A stretch of DNA of 64,000 bases from UBA7803 sp034522075 (lineage in GTDB: Bacteria > Pseudomonadota > Gammaproteobacteria > Pseudomonadales > Azotimanducaceae), in the NCBI GenBank assembly GCA_034522075.1, contig JAXHLO010000006.1:487087-551086 (forward strand). Direction: 5' to 3'. The notes beneath the pieces are model-generated. The model made no database searches. It was given only the letters and a program-made list of their open reading frames with translations, and was not told where the DNA came from. The translations under genes were made by a program, and so were the position numbers. Shown piece after piece: positions 56,644 through 64,000 of this stretch (position 1 is its first letter; each line of letters opens with the position of its first letter).

Positions 56644-59600
56644 TCATGCTACTGCGTCGTGCCGGTCGCGGAACAGGCCGAAATCGTCCAGCACCAGGTA
56701 GAAGGCAGGAATGACGAACAGCACCAGCGCCGTGGCCGTGGTCAGGCCGAAGGCCAGGCTGATGGCCAGCGGGATGACGACCTTGGCCTGCATGCTGGTT
56801 TCCAGCAGCAGAGGCAGAAGGCCCGCCACTGTGGTCAGCGCGGCAGCGGAATCGGCCGGAAGCGATCCCGGCTGGCCTGCACCACGGCTTCGGCGAGGGC
56901 CATGCCGTCCCGCAGACGCTGTTCGACGAAGGTTACCAGCAGAATGGAGTTGTTGACGGCGATGCCCGCCAGGCTGACGAAGCCCAGCAGGGAGGGCATG
57001 GATAATTCGTAGCCCAGCAACAGATGGCCAAGCACCACGCCGATGAGCGAAAGTGGAATGATGGCCAGCACCACCAGCGGCTCCAGGTAACTGCGGAACT
57101 GGAACGCCAGCAGGGCGAAGATGCCGATCAGACCCAGGGCGAGGCCGCGGCGCAATGATTCGAGTGTGATCTACGGTGCTGCCGCTCACCGGCAACGGCG
57201 AACGCGAGCTCCGGATGGCGCTCGTGCCACCCCGGCAGAAAGCGCTGCTGCAGATCGCCGATCACCGCCGTGGAAGTGGTGACACTCTGGTCGATGAGCG
57301 CTTCCACGGTGACGGTACGCTGCCCGTCGATGCGCTGCAGGCGCGCCCAGCCGCGGCCTTCCTCCAGGGTTGCCACCGCGCTGAGCGGCACCCGGCCGTG
57401 CGCCGTGCGGATCATGAAACCGTCCAGGGTCTGGAACCGTGCCCGGGCCGCCTCGTCGAGCCGCACCTGAATCTCGTAGCGCTCGGCACCGACCTGAACT
57501 TCCGCAGCCTTCAGCCCGAACAGGCTGCCGCGCAACTGCTCCGCTACCATGGCGGTGGTGACGCCCAGGCTCTCGGCCCCGGGCCGCAGCCGCACGCGAA
57601 CTTCGGGCTTGCCGGGCGCGATTCGGCGTGGTCGTAGCGCAACGCGGCAAGGCGTCGAGCAACTCGTCCGCGGCCGTTCTCAGACGTTCGGGTTCGTCGC
57701 CGCCGATGCGCAGCTCGATGGGTTTGCCCTGGGGGCCGATGACCGGATCGGCAAAGCGCAATGCCAGCACATCCGGCACGCGGCCGACCCGCTCGCGCCA
57801 GAGATTGCGGATCGCCGTGGACGTGTGGCTGCGGATCTCCGGTGACAGCAGGTCCACGGTCACCGTAGCCACGTGGTCGCCGGTTTCGTAGGCGTCGATG
57901 TTGTGCCCGTAGCGCACGGCCACGTGGCGCACCAGCGGCTGCCCGCGGGGCTGCTCCGGCGTCAGTTCCTCGTCGATGTCCTGCAGCGCGGCAATGACCT
58001 GCCCGACCACCGACCGGGTACGTTCGATGGGCGTGCCCTGCGGCAGGAGCAGCCGCGCCTCGATGGACTCGTTGTCGAGCTCGGGCAGCGGTGTGAAGCC
58101 GATGATCCCGCCGGCCAGCAGAGCCATCACCAGCAGCAGCAGACCCACCAGACCGCCGAGACCCGCATAGCGGTAGCGGGTGAAGCGACTCACGGCACCG
58201 TCCACCACAATGTTCCGCAGTCGCTCCAGGTGCTGTTCCACGCGCGCCTGCAGCCGTCGCGGCCTGGCGGTTTCATGGGAATGGCGCAGATGCGCCGGCA
58301 GAATGAGAAAGGCCTCGACGAAGCTCACCGTCAGAGTGATCAGGATCACGGCCGGCACTACCTTGAGCACGGCACCGAGATCGCCGCTGAGGAACATCAG
58401 GGGTCCGAAGATGGCGGCTGTGGTGATGAACGATGCGAATACCCCGGGCAGGACTTCGCGGGCGCCGTCGACGGAGGCATCCAGCGCGCTCTTGCCGCGG
58501 GCGCGATGGCTGGCGATGTTCTCCGAGACGACGATGGCGTCGTCCACCAGAATGCCGATGGCCACCAGCAGCGCCACCAGGGTCATCATGTCGAACTGAT
58601 AGCCGAACCAGGCCATGACGATGAACGCGCCGGCGAAGGACGCCGGCAGGCCCATGGCGACCCAGAAGGCATGCCGGGTGCTGAAGAACAGCCACAGTAC
58701 CAGGGCGACCAGCAGCAGGCCCTGCAAGCCGTTTCTGACCAGCATGAGCAACCGGTCCTCGACCAGCGAGGCGATGTCGCGGGTCAGAGTCAGTTGCAAC
58801 TCCGGCGTGCGGCGCTGTTCTTCGGCAAGAAACGATTCCACCGCCTGCAGAATGTCCAGAGCGTCGCCTTCGCGGCGTTTCTCGATGGCCAGCAGAGCCG
58901 CAGGCAGTCCATCGAACGTGATCCGCTGGTTGGGGAATTGAAACGTATCCACCACGGTGGCGATGTCCCGCAGGCGCACGGCGCTGCTGTCGGGCCCGCC
59001 GGCGATCACCAGTTCGCCCAGGCCTTGCGCTGTAGTGCGTTCGTCGTCGATGCGCACGAACAGGTAGCCGCCGGGCGTCTCCAGATCGCCGGCCGGCAGA
59101 TCCAGGTTCTGGGCGCGGATGCGCTGCACCACGTCCACGGGGGACAGGGCGAGCGCCTGCAGCGCCCGCTCGTCCAGATCCACCCGCAACTGGCGTTCGC
59201 TGAACCCTTCGATAGTGACGCGGCTGATGCCGGGCAGGCGCAGCAGGCGTTGCTTGAGCGTTTCTGCGTAGTCTTTCAGGCCTGGCGCGGACAGCTCTCC
59301 GTAGGCGGCGATGGCGGCCACCGGTTCGGTGGTCCCGCGCAGCCGGATGCGCGGCTCTTCCGCCAGTTCGGGCAAGTCGTCGATGGCATCGATCTCACCG
59401 CGGACGTCGGCGAGGAAGCGCTCGATTGCCGCTCCTTCGGTGGCTTCCACCCGGGCGATGGCGAGATTGTCGCGGGCTTCGCAGCGCAGTTCGTGGACGT
59501 TGTCGACGCGCTCCATGGCGTCTTCGATACGCCGGCAGACAGCGTCCTCGACCCGTTCGGCGGCAGCCCCGGGATAGGCGATCTGAACTTCTACGACCCG

Positions 59601-59720
59601 CAGGGGCAGCTGCGGAAAGGTGCTGCGGACGATGGACGGCAGTGCTACCGCACCGCCCACCAGCAGCAGGGCCATGAGCAGATTGGCCGCCGTGGGATGG
59701 CCGGCGAAGTAACGGATCAT
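56644..59720 (-). CDS. RND-family inner-membrane efflux transporter (C-terminal half frameshifted)
   Basis: A full RND pump of about 1020 residues. The N-terminal 690 residues are intact: MIRYFAGHPTAANLLMALLL, the plug/porter loops, and helix 4 with GILVDDAIVVSENI, the proton-relay Asp pair. After about 57630 the frame changes, again near 57170, and again near 56850; the corrected pieces show LRGSLFGLKAAEVQVG, LLAFQFRSYLEPLVVLAIIP and LPLLLETSMQAKVVIPLAIS. It overlaps the adaptor gene by ATGA. With the adaptor it exports small hydrophobic compounds by proton antiport; an outer-membrane channel is not encoded here. Confidence 0.9.
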
Positions 59721-61003
59721 GACGGCGGCGCCACCTCGACGGCCATGCCCGGCTCGGCGAAGGGCACCCGGCTCACCATGACCCGGTCGCCGGCCGTCAG
59801 GCCTTCGGCGATGACGGCCCGTTGATCGTCGCGAAACGCCACCTGCACCGCTCGATGCACCAGACGGTCTTCGTCATCGACCAGCCAGACCTGATCGTCT
59901 TCCACCGCCAGTCTGGGCACGCTGAGACGCTTCGGCAGTACGGGACCGCTCAGCTCGATGCGAGCGAACACGTTGCCGGCCGGCAGGACGGCGTCGGCGC
60001 CGGTTACGGCAATGAAGACCCGGGCGGCGCGGGTTTGTGCGTCCAGGGCCGGATCGACGCGCACGACCCGGCCCTGCCAGTGAAAGGCTACGTCACCGGC
60101 GGCCCAGCTCAGGGCAGCGGTGATATCCGGCAGCGCGGCCGGCCCCGCAGCGCCGAGAATTCCGGGGAAGCGGCTGACCAATTGTTCGACGGGGACCTCC
60201 AGCAACGCTTCCAGTTGCTCGGTGGTCGCCGCGGTGAACACGGTCTGGCCCGCGGGCACGAACTGGCTGAGCTCGGCGCTGACGTCAATGACCCGCCCGT
60301 CGAACGGCATTTCCAGCCGGGTCCGCTCGAGATTCCGGCGGGCACCGTCGAGCTGCAGGGTCGCTTCGCGCAGCCTGGCCTCGACCGCGTCCCGCTGAGC
60401 CGGCAGCAGGTTGAGTTCGGTTTCCAGCGACTGCAGGGTTTGCCTTTGCCTGAGCAGTTGGCGGCGCTCAGCGTCCAGCTCCACGGCGGCAATGTGGCCG
60501 CCGGCGGCCAGCTTCGTCGCGGCGTTCGAAGTAGCCGCTCGGCCGTAGCTTTCGATATTCCGCGATTCGGCCAGGTTACGCGCCCGCGCCTCCAGCTCAG
60601 CCCGCGCAGCCGCCGCTGCGCGATGCTGGCTCTCTGCCCGGGACACGGCCAGCTCGTAGTCGTGCGGGTCGATTTCAACCAGACGGGTGCCGGCCGGGAA
60701 GCGGGCACCGGGGCGCAGCTCGGGATGGCGCCAGGTCATGCGGCCAGGCACCTGGGCAACCGCCTGCCAGGTGTGTTCGGCACGGATCTCGCCGTAGCCG
60801 GTAAGGCGCGGTGTCACGTCGGCGGGGGTCACCGTCACAACCCGGACCAGCGGCGCTGCCCGGCCCTCGCGGCCGCGCGGCGCTCCGGGGGCCAGCAGTA
60901 ACGCGATCATCAGCACGATCAGGCCGAGGCCGATGGGCACGAAGAACCACCAGCGGGCGCGTCCGGGCAGCCACCAGGGCCGCTGCTGCTCATGCGCTGC
61001 CAT
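59717..61003 (-). CDS. RND periplasmic adaptor (membrane fusion protein)
   Basis: 428 residues anchored by one N-terminal helix (WWFFVPIGLGLIVLMIALLL). The HlyD/AcrA pattern is visible: a lipoyl half-motif with VTPADVTPRLTGYGEI, a long alpha-hairpin with AESQHRAAAAARAELEARAR, the second lipoyl half LERTRLEMPFDGRVIDVSAE, and a beta-barrel region. It links the RND pump to an outer-membrane channel. It overlaps the TetR gene at its start and the RND gene at its end, so the three are translationally coupled in one operon. Confidence 0.93.
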   Translation of the reverse strand: MAAHEQQRPWWLPGRARWWFFVPIGLGLIVLMIALLLAPGAPRGREGRAAPLVRVVTVTPADVTPRLTGYGEIRAEHTWQAVAQVPGRMTWRHPELRPGARFPAGTRLVEIDPHDYELAVSRAESQHRAAAAARAELEARARNLAESRNIESYGRAATSNAATKLAAGGHIAAVELDAERRQLLRQRQTLQSLETELNLLPAQRDAVEARLREATLQLDGARRNLERTRLEMPFDGRVIDVSAELSQFVPAGQTVFTAATTEQLEALLEVPVEQLVSRFPGILGAAGPAALPDITAALSWAAGDVAFHWQGRVVRVDPALDAQTRAARVFIAVTGADAVLPAGNVFARIELSGPVLPKRLSVPRLAVEDDQVWLVDDEDRLVHRAVQVAFRDDQRAVIAEGLTAGDRVMVSRVPFAEPGMAVEVAPPS

Positions 61004-61667
61004 GATGCTCGGTCTCCAGGCCCAGGGTGCGCAGGGTGGACCGCTGTACTTCGCGAATCACCAGTTGCGCCGTCTCCTCGTCGTAGTCCTGCCAGCCGGT
61101 GCGGCGAAAGAGGATCTCCCGCGCAATGTTGAACACCATCATCTGTCCGATGAGCGCGTGGGCCCGGACTTTGGCGGTGTTCGAATCCGCCTCGATGCCG
61201 TCCACCATGGCCACGATGCGCGCGGCGAGCTCGTGCAGACGCCGCGGCAGCGCCTGGTAGAACAGTTCGAAATGGCGGCTGGGCAGAAAGAACTCGCGCA
61301 GCACGAAGGGGATGAACGGCTTGATGTCCGCCGGGCGCAGGAACATCTGCAGCACCCCCTGTACCACGGTGACCACCAGATCGGCCTGACGAGCCCGGTC
61401 GTCGCCGGCGAGGCGTTCCCCTTCGTTGAAGGCGGCGACGGCGAAGTCGAGCCGCGGTTGCAGGACGTCCACCACGTGCTGCACGGCGGCCCGGTACAGG
61501 CCGTCTTTGCCTTCGAAGTGGTAGCGGATGGCGGCCAGATTGGTGCCGGCCCGCTCACACAGGGCCCGGGTGCCAACGGCCTCGAATCCGGACTCGCCGA
61601 ACAGTTCGATGGCGGCGTCGATCAGCGCCTGACGGGCGCGACCTGTGCTCGGTTCACTGAGAGCCAT
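60990..61667 (-). CDS. TetR-family repressor, CecR-like
   Basis: 225 residues. The helix-turn-helix is AAIELFGESGFEAVGTRALC followed by AGTNLAAIRYHFEGKDGLYR, and the C-terminal ligand domain (VLREFFLPSRHFELFYQALP, GQMMVFNIAREILFRRTGWQ) fits the CecR/DUF1956 group. GGAG lies eight bases before the ATG. It is the first gene of the TetR-adaptor-RND operon, and a 37-bp palindrome stands about 30 bases upstream of its start, so autorepression released by a pump substrate is the obvious model. Confidence 0.93.
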   Translation of the reverse strand: MALSEPSTGRARQALIDAAIELFGESGFEAVGTRALCERAGTNLAAIRYHFEGKDGLYRAAVQHVVDVLQPRLDFAVAAFNEGERLAGDDRARQADLVVTVVQGVLQMFLRPADIKPFIPFVLREFFLPSRHFELFYQALPRRLHELAARIVAMVDGIEADSNTAKVRAHALIGQMMVFNIAREILFRRTGWQDYDEETAQLVIREVQRSTLRTLGLETEHHGSA

Positions 61668-61697
61668 GGACTAACTCCGGCGGCATTTCCAGCACGC

Positions 61698-61734
61698 TAA
61701 ATCATTCGTTCGATTAAATCAAACGAATGATTTA
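61698..61734. promoter_or_regulatory. 37-bp near-perfect palindrome, probable TetR operator
   Basis: The left arm 61698-61715 and right arm 61717-61734 are reverse complements around A61716 with a single mismatch (C61711 against A61721), so 17 of 18 pairs match. The outer half-sites AAATCATTCGTT and AACGAATGATTT are perfect. The AT-rich site lies in the gap between the divergent TetR and enolase-superfamily genes, 31 bases before the TetR start, where it would overlap the promoter. Two nested half-site pairs could bind two dimers. Confidence 0.88.
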
Positions 61735-61833
61735 ATTCTTCCACTGTCAAATGAATACTTAGTTGGCTTAGCATTTGCCTCCATGAGCGTTATCATGGCG
61801 GCTTTCGACGACTACCGGCCGTAAGCCCGAGCG

Positions 61834-63006
61834 ATGCAGATTGTCGACCTGAGAGACCTCACCATTCCCCTCGAGGGCACGGTGGCCAATGCCGTGGTCA
61901 GCTTTTCCGGGCATACCGTGTCGCTGGTGGCCGTGGTTTCCGATCAACGGCGCGGCGGCTTGCCGGTGGTGGGCTTCGGCTTCAATTCCATCGGTCGTTT
62001 CGGCCAGTCGGGCATTCTCCGCGAGCGTCTGTTCCCGCGGCTGCGGGAAGCTGCGCCGGAATCCCTGCTCGCCGCCGACGGACGCAGCTTTGACACGGCT
62101 GCGGTAACCGCCGCCGCGATGCGCAACGAAAAGCCGGGCGGTCACGGCGATCGTGCAGGGGCAGTAGGCGCCCTGGAACTGGCCGTGTGGGATCTCAATG
62201 CCAAACTGGCCGACGAACCCGCCTACCGCACCATCGCGCGGCATTTCGATCGCCCCGCCGCCGGTAGCTCCACGTCGGTCTACGCGGCGGGCGGCTACTA
62301 CTATCCGGATGATTCCACAGCGCGTCTGGCCGACGAATTGCGTCACTATCAATCCCTCGGCTTCGATGCCTTCAAGATCAAGATCGGCGGTGCCGATGCG
62401 GCCGTCGACCGCTCCCGTGTCGAGGCGGCGCTGGGCGTTGCCGGCGACGGCGCCCGGTTGGCCGTGGATGCCAATGGCCGCTTCGACGAGCAGGCTGCGG
62501 TGGCATACGGCCAGGTTCTGGCTCCCTACGGCCTGCGCTGGTACGAGGAGCCGGGCGATCCGCTGGACTACACCCTCAATTACAGCGTCACCTCGAATTA
62601 TGCGGGCGCGGTAGCCACCGGCGAAAACCTGTTCAGCGCCGTGGATACCGCCAACCTGGCGCAGTTCGGCGGCATGCGCCCCGGCAAGGACGTCTTTCAG
62701 ATGGACCCGGGGCTGAGCTACGGCCTCGGCGAATACGTCCGCATGCTCGAGGTTCTGGAGAGGCGTGGTTTCGACCGGGCGCAGTGCTTCCCCCACGGCG
62801 GCCATCTGATCAATCTGCATGCCGCCATTGGTCTGGGCCTGGGCGGCTGCGAGGCCTATCCCGGGGTGTTCCAGCCGTTCGGCGGCTATCCGCCCCAGTG
62901 TGAGACGGGCGGCGGCCGTGTGACGGCAGCAGACGCCGCGGGATTCGGCCTCGAGCAGAAACCCGAACTCAGGCCCTATCTGCAGCAACTGGGAGAGTTG
63001 GGATGA
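61834..63006 (+). CDS. Enolase-superfamily sugar-acid dehydratase, D-tartrate-dehydratase-like
   Basis: 390 residues of the mandelate racemase subgroup. Key parts are the catalytic Lys pair region FDAFKIKIGG, metal ligands in LAVDANGRFDE and LRWYEEPGDPLDY and VATGENLF, and the general-acid His in CFPHGGHLINL. The run GFGFNSIGRFGQSGILRERL resembles D(-)-tartrate dehydratase, which removes water from D-tartrate to give oxaloacetate. The exact acid sugar is not certain. It overlaps the following dehydrogenase gene by ATGA and is divergent from the TetR operon, sharing its control region. Confidence 0.85.
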   Translation: MQIVDLRDLTIPLEGTVANAVVSFSGHTVSLVAVVSDQRRGGLPVVGFGFNSIGRFGQSGILRERLFPRLREAAPESLLAADGRSFDTAAVTAAAMRNEKPGGHGDRAGAVGALELAVWDLNAKLADEPAYRTIARHFDRPAAGSSTSVYAAGGYYYPDDSTARLADELRHYQSLGFDAFKIKIGGADAAVDRSRVEAALGVAGDGARLAVDANGRFDEQAAVAYGQVLAPYGLRWYEEPGDPLDYTLNYSVTSNYAGAVATGENLFSAVDTANLAQFGGMRPGKDVFQMDPGLSYGLGEYVRMLEVLERRGFDRAQCFPHGGHLINLHAAIGLGLGGCEAYPGVFQPFGGYPPQCETGGGRVTAADAAGFGLEQKPELRPYLQQLGELG

Positions 63007-63928
63007 ACATCGCCGTAGTTGGCTGCGGAGCCATGGGATCCATCTATGCCGGGCTGCTCGCCGACGCCGGCAACCGGGTGATCGCCATCGACACCAACCA
63101 GGCTCACGTGGAAGCCATAAACCGCTGCGGCCTGCGTGTTTCCGGGGCCAGCGGCGACCGGACCGTGGCGGTGGCGGCCTATACGGCGGCGCCGGCGTGT
63201 ACCGTCGACCTGGTCATCGTCGCCGTCAAAGCCGCCCACGTGGGGGCCGCGGCCGCGACGGCCGAGTCGTTGATCGGCCCGCAGACGCGGGTGCTGACCA
63301 TCCAGAACGGGCTGGGCTCGGCCGATCAGGTGGCGGCTCGCGTCGGTGCAGGCCGCCTGCTGGTTGGGGTGGCGCAGGGTTTCGGAGCCTCGTTGCCGGA
63401 ACCGGGCCACGCGCACCATAACGACATGAAGGCCATTCGCATGGGGCCCTACGCGGACCTGGCGCCGGCAGAGGCGGAGCAGACGGCGGCCCTGTGGCGG
63501 GCAGCCGGCTTCGATGCCGCAGCGGTGGGTGACATTCTGGCCATGCAATGGGAGAAGCTCATCTGCAATGTCGCCTACAGCGCACCCTGTGCGCTCACGG
63601 GTTTCACCGTCGGGGAAGTGATGGACGATGCCGATGCCGGCGCGGTGCCACAGAGGCCTGGCTGGTGGCCAGGGCGCGCGGCGTCGGCTTGAGCGTCGAT
63701 GATCCGGTCGCTCTCGTGCGGGACTTTGCGGGTCGGATGCCGCGGGCCAAACCTTCGGTGCTGCTGGACCTGGAAGCGGGCCGCATCAGTGAGGTAGATG
63801 TCATCAACGGCGCCGTGCCCCGGGAGGCCCAAAAGGCCGGCTTGGAAGCACCGGTGAACAGAACGCTCACGGCGCTGGTGAAGGCAATAGAACAGCGCCT
63901 GGCAAGGCAACGCAAGGAGCAGGCATGA
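63003..63928 (+). CDS. Ketopantoate-reductase-like dehydrogenase (frameshift near 63650)
   Basis: The N-terminal Rossmann motif is IAVVGCGAMGSIYAGLLADA. TRVLTIQNGLGSADQVA and MQWEKLICNVAYSAPCALTG match the ApbA/PanE family. At about 63650 the frame changes: the read-through frame ends at 63692, while the correct one continues TEAWLVARARGVGLSV and EAGRISEVDVINGAVPREA to 63928, explained by one missing base. Corrected length about 308 residues. Its place after a sugar-acid dehydratase suggests reduction of a 2-keto acid intermediate rather than pantoate synthesis. ATGA overlaps join both neighbours. Confidence 0.87.
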
Positions 63929-64000
63929 CGACCGCAGACGAACTCAGAGAAACCGACTGGCGCCGGCGCCAGGCCATGATCAGCGGTGATGCCGTGGTGC
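63925..64000 (+). CDS. Start of an unidentified protein, possibly SnoaL-like (cut by window end)
   Basis: ATG 63925 overlaps the stop of the preceding gene (ATGA), and GGAGCAGGC lies just upstream. Twenty-five residues are visible, beginning MTTADELRETDWRRRQAMIS. The helix with WRRRQAMISGDAV recalls the first helix of SnoaL/DUF4440-like small enzymes, but this is only a guess. It belongs to the same operon as the two preceding genes. Confidence 0.5.
   Translation, partial: MTTADELRETDWRRRQAMISGDAVV

Noticed and set aside
57873..59825. Plus-strand frame of 650 codons opposite the RND pump
   Set aside because: Antisense shadow rich in His, Gln and Asp; the minus strand encodes a clear RND transporter.

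Overview
The window is GC-rich, densely coded DNA from a proteobacterium, most likely a marine or hydrocarbon-associated gammaproteobacterium. The evidence is a tmRNA with the ANDENYALAA tag, TonB-dependent receptors, an RND/TetR efflux operon, AlkB with rubredoxin, a CYP153-like P450 and SoxCD. I cannot name a genus. Many genes are broken by one-base frame changes while both flanking frames stay well conserved. I treat most of these as uncorrected sequencing errors and describe the genes as reconstructed units with the breakpoints given.

Layout. (1) 1-3.5 kb: end of an unknown gene, a small winged-helix-like protein, a Sel1-repeat protein, ssrA (tmRNA) and frmA. (2) 3.5-10.2 kb: a tight minus-strand operon of a TonB receptor, two TPR-sulfotransferases and an Asp/Asn beta-hydroxylase-like protein. 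It is divergent from an MFS transporter and a secreted CocE/NonD hydrolase (10.5-13.8 kb). (3) 13.9-22.7 kb: a catabolic island around a GcvA-like LysR regulator: two different Rieske oxygenase alpha subunits, a class III aminotransferase, a PYROXD2-like FAD oxidoreductase, a HalD/BesD-fold 2-oxoglutarate enzyme with a hydroxylase-type HxD site, and a DddP-like M24 enzyme. A small methylated amine, betaine or sulfonium osmolyte is a reasonable substrate guess. (4) 22.7-26.6 kb: serine hydrolase, MscS channel, broken MFS gene. (5) 26.6-34.6 kb: galactoside utilisation: GH42 beta-galactosidase, galK, galT, GH36 alpha-galactosidase, a two-helix small protein and a sodium:solute symporter. (6) 34.7-48.8 kb: coiled-coil exported protein, GNAT plus deacetylase pair, S9 peptidase plus broken TonB receptor, GPH symporter, cupin, DUF3185, amidase, GNAT, renalase-like flavoprotein. 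(7) 48.8-59.7 kb: oxidation island: Baeyer-Villiger-type monooxygenase, SoxC and a SoxD-like protein lacking a haem motif, AlkB with rubredoxin, metallo-hydrolase/rhodanese, CYP153-like P450. (8) 56.6-61.7 kb: RND pump, adaptor and CecR-like TetR gene under a 37-bp near-perfect palindrome. (9) 61.8-64 kb: a D-tartrate-dehydratase-like enolase-superfamily enzyme, a ketopantoate-reductase-like dehydrogenase and the start of a further gene, joined by ATGA overlaps.

Together the genes suggest a heterotroph that takes up oligomers through TonB receptors, uses alpha- and beta-galactosides, oxidises medium-chain alkanes and ketones, demethylates or hydroxylates small osmolyte-like compounds, and may gain energy from reduced sulfur.
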